NCBI RefSeq assembly: GCF_047638075.1
Contig: NZ_JBLJBV010000086.1
Location: forward strand, 1-25,820
Length of the DNA: 25,820 nt
Direction of reading: 5' to 3'
Source: UBA6197 sp047638075
GTDB lineage: Bacteria; Pseudomonadota; Alphaproteobacteria; Rhodobacterales; Rhodobacteraceae
Shown: positions 18,397 through 25,703 of the stretch, piece after piece
How positions within the stretch are numbered: position 1 is the stretch's first letter
Layout: each line of letters opens with the position of its first letter
Position numbers and translations under genes: made by a program
The notes under the pieces: generated by a model
What the model was told of the DNA's origin: nothing
The model's database searches: none
The model's input: the letters and a program-made list of their open reading frames with translations, nothing else

Positions 18397-19371
18397 ATGG
18401 CCAGAGTCGCACATATCCCCTACCTCGAAAAACGGCCCTCAGGCTTCTTCTTCCGGCGGCGCCTGCCCAAGGCCCTCGCGAGGATATCGAACCCCGATCA
18501 AATTTCGGCCCTCTGTCTTTCCCTGCGCACCGACGTCCTTTCCGAAGCGACATGTCTTGTCCGCGCGCTGACCGCGCTCATGGACCTGGCCGTCGCGCTG
18601 ACGACGGAGAGACCGGTGGATCATCTGAGTGCGGAACATGTCACGCTGCTGACCGAACTGGCGCGATTCCAGATCGCGGCCCATGAAGCCCTGCGCGCCT
18701 CTGCCGAGCCGCGCTCGGAAGCGGCCGCGAATTTCGCGGCACATGCAGAGCGCGCGACCCAGGACATGCTGCGCCGGGCGCTGGCGCTTGGCGATCGGGC
18801 CCCTGCGGTCGCCCCCTTGCGCGAGCAGGCAGAGCGCCAGGGGGTAGCTCTCGACGAAACAGCGGCCGACTGGCGTGTGCTGGCCTTCGAAGCCCTACGC
18901 GTGATGCTGGATGCGTCGAGTGAACGCAAGCGCCGGGAGGTCGGGCGGCACGCGGAACCCACCCCGATCTTCCGGTCGGTGATGGCAGGCCGTTCGGCAT
19001 CTCAGGCGCCCGCTCTGCCCGCTGTTTCGGCGCAATCAGCGGCGCCCGTCATGACGGTCCCTCCCGCATCCGTGCCTGCCGAGGTCGCTTCGTCGGCAGC
19101 AATGCTTCACGTTACCGGTGTTGGGGCTGTTCCACCGCCGGCGGCTCTGGATGCGGTCAGGCCAGAGCCTGCCCCTGACGTGCCCTTCAGCGCTCTTCGT
19201 GCCGGGAACGCACCGCTTCCGCCCGACGTGCAGACCGGCGCCACCCCCACCCAGGTGGCTGCGCCCAACCGCGGCCATTCGAACTCGAGACCGAGATCGA
19301 TGACATCGAGCACCATGTTCACCGCCCCGGCGCCAAGGTCGATGCCCGGAATGCTCAGGGCCTCTTCCTGA
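18397..19371 (+). pseudogene. Tyrosine integrase, N-terminal part only
   Basis: From ATG 18397 the product starts MARVAHIPYLEKRPSGFFFRRRLPKAL and continues to LCLSLRTDVLSEATC. This resembles the N-terminal segment of phage-type tyrosine integrases (a basic FxFRRRxP motif followed by xSLxT). About 190 residues look protein-like; after that the reading turns into a proline/alanine-rich stretch. The catalytic R-H-R-Y domain is missing, so the gene is truncated by later rearrangement, probably between about 19000 and 19300. The reading is open back to 18247 through the GTGCAC array, so an upstream start is possible. Its place right after tRNA-Asn suggests it once catalysed integration there. Confidence 0.6.
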
Positions 19372-19408
19372 TGCTCCATCGGCACGACGCCTTCGAGCGC
19401 ATCCTGCA

Positions 19409-19735
19409 TCAGCGCGACAGGGTCAGACGCATATAGGCACAGACCAAGGCTGGGGTTGCGGGCAGTGATCCGCCCCAAGACTGAAAGTGCGCCAGATCAC
19501 CCCGCAAGGCCCGTTCAGTCGCCGGAGAGAGGCTGTGCCGGAGCAGGTCGGCGGCCTCGTCCGTCAGGACGCTCTGCTCGGCAGTTAGGAAAGTTTCGGC
19601 GTTGCAATTAACTGCAAATCGTTCTTCCTGCAGCCATTTGATCAAGCCACGAAAGCCACGAGGCGCGTTGTCAAATTGCCTGGCTGTCTGATCCTCCAGT
19701 CGGAAGGCATCGAGATGGCTTTTTTGAAATATCAA
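19409..19735 (-). pseudogene. Recombinase (Xer/integrase) N-terminal fragment
   Basis: On the minus strand, LSPATERALRGDLAHFQSWG and LPATPALVCAYM form the SAM-like core-binding start of tyrosine recombinases (pattern LSxxTxRAYxxDxxxFxxW, then LPATPxxVxxY). The homology ends near 19430 where another frame takes over, so the catalytic domain is lost. No ATG opens it; the reading begins with TTG at 19733-19735 and the true start is unclear. It points the opposite way from the integrase fragment at 18397, so two different recombinase genes have been broken in this interval. Confidence 0.5.
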
Positions 19736-19843
19736 TGCCGATGGTATATTCGGTCATCTTCGCGCTCGACCATTGTTATTGAACCAATGGCGAACAAGGT
19801 CTCGCCTTTTTCTTGTTCTGCGTGGCGCAAACACGCGTATCCA

Positions 19844-19884
19844 CCTCTCGGCAGATTGCTGCGCAATCGCCTGTCGGTCAGCGG
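19844..19884 (+). repeat. Hairpin mini-element copy E (41 bp, diverged)
   Basis: CCTCTC, then arms GGCAGATTGC and GCAATCGCC around TGC (one bulged A), then TGTCGGTCAGCGG. The 3' box differs from the family box TGCCGGGCAGCGG at two positions. It sits in mobile-element debris upstream of the IS91-like end; the host gene there is not identified with certainty. Confidence 0.6.
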
Positions 19885-19964
19885 TTCAGGCCCAAGGTGA
19901 AGACGGCGGTCGATCCAACTCGAGAACGGTCCCCATAGACCCGGAAGACCACGATCCGACCGCC

Positions 19965-20006
19965 GCCGCTGCCTCGCACGGCATATATGCCGTGCGAGGC
20001 AGCGGC
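19965..20006. repeat. 42-bp perfect palindrome next to the IS91-like end
   Basis: Two 21-bp arms, beginning GCCGCTGCCTCGCACGG, meet at the centre 19985/19986 without spacer or mismatch. The palindrome overlaps the terminal hairpin at 20004-20026 by 3 bp. Such a sequence can extrude as a cruciform or form a long hairpin in single-stranded DNA. It belongs either to the end of the IS91-like element or to a separate insertion beside it. Confidence 0.9.
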
Positions 20007-20042
20007 TCCTTTATCGCAAAGGAGCCGACGGAAGTCATAAGA
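19994..20042 (+). mobile_element. Terminal segment of an IS91-like mobile element (copy 2)
   Basis: The hairpin GGCTCCTTT/AAAGGAGCC (20004-20012 and 20018-20026, 5-nt loop) is followed by CATAAGA (20036-20042) and CAAG (20043-20046). It aligns with the start of the window over about 50 bp: GGCAG(T/C)GGCTCCTT, AGGAGCCG, CATAAGACAAG. To the right begins the interior of an unrelated minus-strand gene, so the element inserted next to CAAG and removed that gene's 3' end. The transposase is not preserved recognisably. Confidence 0.55.
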
Positions 20043-20418
20043 CAAGGAAGGTCCGGAGCAGGTTCTGCAGCTCGATCAATTCGGCGCCGTGTTCGGAATA
20101 GACCGGCACCTCGTGGATTTCACCCTGCGGGCCGAATTCATCATGGCCCGTTTGCTGAAACCTTTGCTCCCATCCCAGGCATTCCGAAGCGATACTGCGC
20201 TCGAGAATTTCCATGACGGCATCAAAGCCACCCTCGCCTGCCTCGTCGAAAGGCTGGCGTTCTTTCAGCCGCGCCAGGCAACGCGACACGAAGGCTACTT
20301 CCTTGGTATCTTCGCCCAGGCAAACCTTCTTGGCGCGATCAGCGACCAGTCGGCCCAGCATCATGGCTTCAGCCGCCAGATCATCAATATTGTGTGTTTC
20401 AGTAAGAGTGTGCTTCGT
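20035..20418 (-). CDS. Hypothetical protein, 3'-truncated, possible ACG start
   Basis: No family recognised. The product (about 127 residues) is hydrophilic and mostly helical, with THNIDDLAAEAMMLGRLVADRAKKVCLG at the start and FDAVMEILERSIASECLGWEQRF in the middle. A perfect AAGGAG (20426-20431) stands 7 nt before an ACG codon at 20416-20418; no ATG, GTG or TTG is in a suitable place. The codon is either a rare ACG start or a mutated ATG. The last four codons (LVL and stop) come from the adjoining IS91-like end, so the native C-terminus is lost. An ATG far upstream (20532) would skip the ribosome-binding site and looks wrong. Confidence 0.5.
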   Translation of the reverse strand, partial: TKHTLTETHNIDDLAAEAMMLGRLVADRAKKVCLGEDTKEVAFVSRCLARLKERQPFDEAGEGGFDAVMEILERSIASECLGWEQRFQQTGHDEFGPQGEIHEVPVYSEHGAELIELQNLLRTFLVL

Positions 20419-20778
20419 CGCGGATCTCCTTGGTTGATTGTCGTTTCTGGGGCGCCATTTAGGCTCCCCTTCAAGACAGCGCGGCCCCGATGGAGCCGGC
20501 CTGAGATCACGCGACCTTGCCCCCAGCGCCATCCTTCAATCTTAACTAGCGGTGGAATGGCGCGTTGCGTGGGTGTTGCGTTTCTCTATCTGCTACATTC
20601 TGTGGATGATGTCGGAACGAGAAAACGCGACGCACCAAATTAATCCAACCCCTGTCAATTATTGTTGTTGCATAGTCGCTTATTGACTCCTCCGAACACG
20701 ATATCGTGCGTTACGTTCGGTCTGCGACTGGGCTTTGCACCCTTGATTCGCCCCAGATAAACCAACGAAGGAAAGACA
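20419..20778. other. Intergenic region upstream of the X-W-V transporter operon
   Basis: 360 bp between divergent genes. It contains the ribosome-binding site of the truncated minus-strand gene and, presumably, the promoter of the transporter operon. A 12-bp perfect palindrome CACGATATCGTG (20697-20708) lies about 70 bp before the receptor gene start and could be an operator. I find no convincing -35/-10 pair and no RNA gene. Confidence 0.4.
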
Positions 20779-21783
20779 ATGAAACATTTCGCGATGTCCG
20801 CCGCATTGGTGATGGCGGTCCTTTCAGTCGGTAGCGGCGTGGCTCTGGCGCAGGAGTGCGGCTCGGTTGTTATCGCCAGCATGAACTGGCAATCCGCCGA
20901 AGTGCTTGCTGCCGTTGACAAGTTCATCCTTGAAAAAGGTTATGATTGCCAAGCAGAGGTGATCGTTGGCGATACCGTTCCGACCCTGACCTCGATGATT
21001 GAAAAAGGTCAGCCGGATGTGGCACCCGAAGGTTGGGTCGACCTGCTGCCCGACGTGGTGAATGGCGGTATCGCTGATGGCAAGATCATTGCCACTATTG
21101 ATGCATTGTCAGATGGCGCGGTGCAGGGCTGGTTCGTGCCGAAATATGTGATTGATGCCCACCCCGAGATCAAGACCATCGACGACGCGTTGGCGCATCC
21201 TGAATTGTTCCCCGCACCAGAAGACGCCAGCAAAGGCGCTGTCTACAATGGCCCGCAGGGTTGGGGTGGCACGGTCGTGACATCGCAGTATTTCAAGGCA
21301 TACGGTGCGGCGGACAAGGGCTTTGTGCTGGTAGATACCGGTTCGGCCGCGGGGCTTGATGGCTCGATTGCCAAGGCTTATGAACGTAAGGAAGGTTGGA
21401 TGGGCTACTATTGGGAACCCACCAGCATCTTGGGTAAATACGAAATGGTCAAACTCGACTATACCGTCCCCTATGATGCGGCCGAATGGAAACGCTGCAA
21501 CACCGTTGCAGATTGCGCCGATCCAAAGCCGAACGCATGGCCCAAAGATGCGGTCAGAACCCTTGTGACGACCGATTTTGCCAAGCGTGCAGGCCCGGCG
21601 ATGGACTACTTCAACACCCGTTCGTGGTCGAACGCCACTGTCAACAAACTCTTGTCCTGGATGACCGAAAACCAGGCGACTGGTGACGAAGGTGCGTCTT
21701 ATTTCTTCAAGAACAATGAGGATCTCTGGACAACCTGGGTTTCACCGGAAGTGGCCGAAAAGGTCAAAACCGCACTGCAATAA
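20779..21783 (+). CDS. Betaine/choline/DMSP-type ABC transporter substrate-binding protein
   Basis: A 334-residue periplasmic receptor of the OpuAC/ProX family (PF04069). The signal peptide is about residues 1-25 (hydrophobic core LVMAVLSVGSGVALAQ). Tryptophans that typically build the aromatic cage for quaternary ammonium ligands are in SMNWQSAE, EGWVDLLP, GWFVPKYV, PQGWGG and GYYWEP. Four cysteines may form two disulphides. The start at 20779 follows GGAAAG. It is the first gene of an X-W-V operon. Family members bind glycine betaine, choline, proline betaine or, in roseobacters, DMSP; the sequence alone does not decide between them. Confidence 0.9.
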   Translation: MKHFAMSAALVMAVLSVGSGVALAQECGSVVIASMNWQSAEVLAAVDKFILEKGYDCQAEVIVGDTVPTLTSMIEKGQPDVAPEGWVDLLPDVVNGGIADGKIIATIDALSDGAVQGWFVPKYVIDAHPEIKTIDDALAHPELFPAPEDASKGAVYNGPQGWGGTVVTSQYFKAYGAADKGFVLVDTGSAAGLDGSIAKAYERKEGWMGYYWEPTSILGKYEMVKLDYTVPYDAAEWKRCNTVADCADPKPNAWPKDAVRTLVTTDFAKRAGPAMDYFNTRSWSNATVNKLLSWMTENQATGDEGASYFFKNNEDLWTTWVSPEVAEKVKTALQ

Positions 21784-21848
21784 CCGCAGTATCAGGCGGG
21801 CGGCGAAGCACATTCGTCGCTCGTATTGCATAACTAGCAGGTGGCTGT

Positions 21849-22736
21849 ATGGACTTTCTGACATCCTTTCCGCAAATGGATGAAGATCATTTGCGCGCGT
21901 TGAAAAAAATGATTGATGAGGCCTTCCGGGGGCTTACCCGTGCTTACGGCGACTCTATTGAAGCGTTTTTCAATCCGCTTTTGCATTTTCTGATCTTTTC
22001 GGAAAAGATGATGACCCAGACGCCTTGGCCGATTGTGCTGTTGGTGATTGGTGCTATCGCCTGGGTTGCCAGCCGCAGCGCCAAAATCGTGATCAGCACG
22101 CTGCTGATCCTGCTCCTGATTGGTTATTTCGGGATGTGGGACGACACCATGAAGACGGTCTCGATGATTTTGGTCTGCACCATTCTGTCGATTGTCCTTG
22201 GTATTCCAATCGGGGTAGCAATGGCGAAATCGCGGCGCACCCAGCAAATTATCAACCCAATTCTAGACGTTATGCAGACGATGCCAAGTTTTGTCTATCT
22301 TATCCCGGTGGTCATGCTTTTGGGAATCGGCAAGGTGCCGGGCCTGATCGCGGTGATCATTTACGCCATCCCGCCGATCATCCGATTGACCAATCTGGGC
22401 ATCCGGCTTGTTGATGCCGAAATGCTTGAGGCGGCTGATGCCTTCGGGTCATCTGGCTGGCAAAAGCTCAAGAACGTGCAATTGCCGCTGGCTCTGCCCA
22501 CGATCATGGCGGGCATAAACCAGACAATCATGATGGCGCTGGCTATGGTAGTGATTGCGTCGATGATCGGGGTTCAGGGACTGGGCCAACCAGTGCTGAA
22601 GGCAATTTCGAACCAGTATTTCACGCTTGGCATGTTCAACGGGCTTGCCATCGTTGGCGTGGCCATCATCTTTGATCGGGTCAGTCAAGCCTTTGGCAAA
22701 CGCCTGCAAAAACACCTGGAGGTGATCCATGGCTGA
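21849..22736 (+). CDS. Betaine/choline/DMSP-type ABC transporter permease
   Basis: A 295-residue membrane permease of the ProW/OpuAB type (PF00528). A 55-residue cytoplasmic or amphipathic N-terminus precedes about six or seven membrane spans. The ATPase-docking EAA loop reads EAADAFGSSGWQKLKNVQLPLALPTI. The start has AGGTGG upstream and lies 65 bp after the receptor gene. The 3' end overlaps the ATPase gene by 8 bp, indicating coupled translation. Confidence 0.92.
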   Translation: MDFLTSFPQMDEDHLRALKKMIDEAFRGLTRAYGDSIEAFFNPLLHFLIFSEKMMTQTPWPIVLLVIGAIAWVASRSAKIVISTLLILLLIGYFGMWDDTMKTVSMILVCTILSIVLGIPIGVAMAKSRRTQQIINPILDVMQTMPSFVYLIPVVMLLGIGKVPGLIAVIIYAIPPIIRLTNLGIRLVDAEMLEAADAFGSSGWQKLKNVQLPLALPTIMAGINQTIMMALAMVVIASMIGVQGLGQPVLKAISNQYFTLGMFNGLAIVGVAIIFDRVSQAFGKRLQKHLEVIHG

Positions 22737-23778
22737 GGGCGCGACGATCGGCGAAATTCGAATCCGCAACCTTTACAAGATCTTCGGCTCCAACCCAATG
22801 GCCCATATCGAGGCCGTGCGCTCTGGCATGACCAAAGAAGAACTGAATCACAAGCACCTGCATGTTCTGGGTCTGCGCGATATCAACATCACTATGCCGG
22901 CGGGCTCGATCCAGGTCATCATGGGCTTGTCAGGCTCTGGCAAATCCACCCTGATCCGCCATATAAACCGCCTGATCGACCCGACAGCGGGCGAAGTGCT
23001 GGTAAGCGGCGTCGATGTGGTCAAGATGGACCGAACTACCCTACGCCAGTTCCGCCGCCATGAAACTGCGATGGTGTTCCAGAAATTCGCACTTCTGCCG
23101 CATCGCAATGTTCTGGAAAACACCGTTTACGGGTTGGAGGTGCAGGGTATTTCGCGCGCAAAACAAGTCGAGACCGCGATGCATTGGATTGAACGCGTTG
23201 GCCTGAAAGGGTTCGAGACGAAATATCCAAACCAACTTTCGGGCGGAATGCAGCAGCGCGTTGGCTTGGCGCGTGCCCTGAGCAATGACGCACCGATCCT
23301 GCTGATGGACGAGGCTTTTTCCGCGCTGGATCCGCTCATCCGCATGGATATGCAGACGATCTTACTGGATTTGCAGAAGGAAATCCGCAAAACGATCGTC
23401 TTCATTACCCATGATCTGGATGAGGCTCTACGCTTGGGCGACCATATTGCGATTTTGCGAGATGGTGAGGTGGTGCAACAAGGAACCGGGCAAGAGATCG
23501 TTCTGCACCCCGCCGACGATTACATTTCGCGCTTTGTGCGCGAGGTAAATCGCGGGCGCGTCATTCAAATTGAAACGATCATGGAATCTGGCGTGGATGC
23601 CGCTGGTGTCACTGTTCCCTTTGGCACGACGCTTGAAGGCGCGATGGACTTGATGAACCGCGAATCCGCCACCGTTGCGCGGGTTGTAGATGAGTTGGGT
23701 CGGTTTTTGGGCAACGTCAAACTCTCGACGTTGATCAAAGTGATGGTCACTCCTGGTGGAGAGGGCGTGTCAAGTTAA
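22729..23778 (+). CDS. Betaine/choline/DMSP-type ABC transporter ATPase
   Basis: A 349-residue ATPase of the ProV/OpuAA type. It contains Walker A GLSGSGKST, the Q-loop at VFQKFALLPHR, signature LSGGMQQRV, Walker B ILLMDEAFSALDP and switch histidine in FITHDLDEA. The C-terminal 80 residues correspond to the CBS-like osmosensing region of the family but appear short (a single partial unit: TLEGAMDLMNRESATVARVVDELGRFLG). It is the last gene of the operon, overlapping the permease by 8 bp. No obvious terminator follows; a 164-bp stretch without features separates it from the IS3 element. Confidence 0.92.
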   Translation: MAEGATIGEIRIRNLYKIFGSNPMAHIEAVRSGMTKEELNHKHLHVLGLRDINITMPAGSIQVIMGLSGSGKSTLIRHINRLIDPTAGEVLVSGVDVVKMDRTTLRQFRRHETAMVFQKFALLPHRNVLENTVYGLEVQGISRAKQVETAMHWIERVGLKGFETKYPNQLSGGMQQRVGLARALSNDAPILLMDEAFSALDPLIRMDMQTILLDLQKEIRKTIVFITHDLDEALRLGDHIAILRDGEVVQQGTGQEIVLHPADDYISRFVREVNRGRVIQIETIMESGVDAAGVTVPFGTTLEGAMDLMNRESATVARVVDELGRFLGNVKLSTLIKVMVTPGGEGVSS

Positions 23779-24229
23779 CCGGATGGTCAGATGTTGTTTT
23801 CACCGTGAAAAAATCTGGATCGACCGCGTAGCTTTTGAGACGAAAGAGATTTTCGGTCCGGCTAAATTTGGTCTGATAGTGTCTATCGCGGCGTAGAGCG
23901 GTTGCAAGCCCGCTTCACCGTAACAGTGGCCGCCAACAACACTGAAGCGGTCCTGTTTTCCTGAACAGGTTTGTGGTTCAGCTAAGGCGCATCGGGGTTA
24001 GGTTTCATGCTGCTTGGTTGATCTGTGCTGGGTCCAAGTATGCGCCGTCTGGGGTCCGTTTAGCAAGCGCGGTGTGCGGCCGCTCGGCGTTGTAGAATTC
24101 GAACCATTCGTCGATGACGCGTTTCACTTGGAATCCGCCCTGCAATTCGTGCAAATAGACAGCCTCCTGCTTAAGGGACCGCCACAGCCTTTCGATGAAG
24201 ATGTTGTCGAGATAGCGGCCCCGACCATC

Positions 24230-24265
24230 TGTTACCGGCAGGTGATTTGCAAAATCACCGAGAGG
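24230..24265 (-). repeat. Hairpin mini-element copy F (36 bp, in frame)
   Basis: Read on minus: CCTCTC, arms GGTGATTT and AAATCACC around TGC, then TGCCGGTAACA (followed by G). It encodes PLGDFANHLPVT inside the IS3 transposase, between ISM and DGRGR. Without it the second Asp and the Glu are separated by exactly 35 residues, as in intact IS3 enzymes. This copy is in sense with the gene. Confidence 0.85.
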
Positions 24266-24597
24266 CATTGATATTTTGATCTTGGCATTTGCCAGGGTGG
24301 TGATCCAGGCCGCCCCGGTGAACTGGGATCCTTGATCGGTATTCATGATCTCGGGTTGCCCGTATTTGGCGATGGCCTCGTTCAACGCCTCAACGCAGAA
24401 GCTGGTGTCCATCGTATTTGAGAGCCGCCATGCCAGCACCTTACGCGTTGCCCAATCCATGATCGCGACAAGGTAGAGGAACCCACGCCGGCCCGGAATG
24501 TAAGTGATATCGTTGCACCAGGCATGGTCTGGACGCGTGATCGGCAGTTTCCGCAGCAGGAATGGATAGATCGGGTGCTTGGGATGCGTCTTGCCCC

Positions 24598-24634
24598 CCC
24601 TCACACATGCTTTGCATGTTTTGCCGGGCAACGG
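24598..24634 (+). repeat. Hairpin mini-element copy C (37 bp)
   Basis: CCCTCA, then the stem ACATGC/GCATGT around TTT, then TGCCGGGCAACGG ending at 24634. It interrupts the IS3 orfB between KGPNT and KTHPKH in antisense orientation and breaks the frame. The 5' box is the least conserved of the six and lies in a run of seven C, so the exact border is uncertain. Confidence 0.8.
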
Positions 24635-24680
24635 GTGTTTGGGCCTTTGTAGATCGCCTGAGGCCCCATGACGCCTATCC

Positions 24681-24717
24681 CCTCTCACGCATGTAAACAT
24701 GCGTTGCCGGGCAACGG
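24681..24717 (+). repeat. Hairpin mini-element copy D (37 bp)
   Basis: CCTCTC, arms ACGCATGT and ACATGCGT around AA, then TGCCGGGCAACGG. It is antisense to the IS3 genes and lies exactly at the junction where the end of orfA (SQGLK) meets orfB sequence from about codon 100. Confidence 0.85.
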
Positions 24718-24975
24718 CTTCAGCCCCTGTGACAAAAAAACGTTCTCTACCGCCAACTTCCCGATCTTGGCGTGAAACTCTTTGACTTCGGCCTTCTTCG
24801 CCTTGTCGGAAAATACGCCCGTCAGGCCGTCAATCGCCTGTCGTTTCCAAGTCGTCATCTGAGTTGGGTGGATCTTGTGCTTGGCTGCAATCTCTTGCGC
24901 CGTCTTCTCTCCACACAACGCCTCAAGCGCAACCGTGGCCTTGAACTTGTCGGGAAAACTGCGTCCCGTCGTCAT
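24718..24975 (-). pseudogene. IS3-family orfA (HTH_21/tnp_8 type), 3' end replaced
   Basis: 86 native residues: MTTGRSFPDKFKATVALEAL, the helix-turn-helix part KTAQEIAAKHKIHPTQMTTWKRQAIDGL, and the coiled-coil tail KKAEVKEFHAKIGKLAVENVFLSQGLK. After the lysine codon the reading enters mini-element D and stops within it. OrfA supplies sequence-specific DNA binding for IS3 transposition, normally joined to OrfB by frameshifting near its end. That region is lost here. Confidence 0.85.
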
Positions 24976-25053
24976 TTCTGTATCCCGTCGTCGGTGCTGG
25001 ATTCATCTTAGCACGCTGTCTGAATTTGCCGGACCACTTCATCGACACTGGCC

Positions 25054-25476
25054 ATGGAGCACCAACATGAGCACCGGATGGAGGTGCGCGGGTCGCGGGG
25101 AGTATCGCGGATCGAGGTCCATGATGGCCCGACCGGGCGTTGGCGCTGGCCGGATGACATCAAGGCGCGGATTGTGGCCGAGAGTTTTCAGCCCGGCGCG
25201 CGGGTCTGCGATGTTGCGGCGAAGTATGGGCTGATTGCCCGGCATCTTTCGAAATGGCGCGGTCAGGTGCGTAAAGGGGAGCTGGTGGTGCCGATCAAGG
25301 CGGCCCCGGCATTCGTGCCGCTGATGATCGAGCGATCGGTTGCTGCCACGGCCGCCGCGTCGGCAGATACGGGGGTGATCAAGATCGAGATCTGCGGCGC
25401 AGTTTTGCATGTGACGCCGAATTGCAGCCCCGATCGTGCGGCGGCCTTGGCGGCGGCGCTGGGGAAGGTGCTGTGA
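25054..25476 (+). CDS. tnpA: IS66-family accessory protein TnpA
   Basis: A 140-residue IS66 TnpA. SRIEVHDGPTGRWRWPDDIKARIVAES and VCDVAAKYGLIARHLSKWRGQ form the helix-turn-helix (HTH_29-like) region, followed by the typical APAFVPLMIE linker and a C-terminal segment IEICGAVLHVTP. The reading is intact. No ribosome-binding site precedes the ATG at 25054, which lies only 12 bp from the IS3 end, so an alternative start at 25078 is possible and expression may have been cut off. It overlaps tnpB (GTGA). Confidence 0.85.
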   Translation: MEHQHEHRMEVRGSRGVSRIEVHDGPTGRWRWPDDIKARIVAESFQPGARVCDVAAKYGLIARHLSKWRGQVRKGELVVPIKAAPAFVPLMIERSVAATAAASADTGVIKIEICGAVLHVTPNCSPDRAAALAAALGKVL

Positions 25477-25520
25477 TCTTTCCAGATCAGGCCGTCAGGA
25501 CCGTGATCGCAACCAAGCCC

Positions 25521-25557
25521 CCTCTCGTGCATGCAGCCATGCACTGCCGGGCAGCGG
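25521..25557 (+). repeat. Hairpin mini-element copy A (37 bp)
   Basis: CCTCTC (25521-25526), arms GTGCATG and CATGCAC around CAGC, then TGCCGGGCAGCGG. It interrupts IS66 tnpB between ATKP and VDFRKG, a junction conserved in the family. It is in sense with the gene. Confidence 0.9.
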
Positions 25558-25703
25558 GTGGATTTTCGCAAAGGGCACGATGGGCTGGCGACCATGGCGC
25601 ATGCCGAGCTGGGCTTTGCGCCGAAGGCGGGGGGATGGTGGTGTTCCGCTCGAAGCGTGGCAACAGGATCAAGGTTCTGTTTTGGGACGACAGCGGGATC
25701 GTT

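Larger units (their letters stand above)
24005..24680 (-). pseudogene. IS3-family transposase orfB, 5'-deleted and interrupted
   Basis: The DDE integrase core is readable: first Asp in HAWCNDITYIP, second Asp in IMNTDQGSQFT, Glu in NIFIERLWRSLKQE, and the IS3 signature YNAERPHTALAKRTPDGAY. The N-terminal DNA-binding part is absent: the remaining sequence begins at IGVMGPQAIYKGPNT (24680-24635). Mini-element C then interrupts it and shifts the frame, and KTHPKHPIYPFLLR resumes near 24590. Mini-element F adds 12 in-frame residues between the second Asp and the Glu, making that spacing 47 instead of 35. The protein is surely inactive. Confidence 0.85.
23943..25041 (-). mobile_element. Decayed IS3-family insertion sequence
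   Basis: Imperfect terminal repeats start TGAAGCGGTCC (23943 on plus) and TGAAGTGGTCC (25041 on minus), as expected for IS3 ends beginning with TG. Inside are orfA and a DDE orfB on the minus strand. The element is 1099 bp, short for this group, because roughly the first 100 codons of orfB are missing. Three hairpin mini-elements (24230, 24598, 24681) interrupt it. No clear target duplication is visible at the flanks. It ends 12 bp before the IS66 orfA and may have inserted into the leader of that element. Confidence 0.75.

Noticed and set aside
19885..19938. Tail RPKVKTAVDPTRERSP as the C-terminus of an IS91 transposase
   Set aside because: Plausible by position, but the upstream frame is broken and I could not recognise a transposase domain, so it is not called as a gene.
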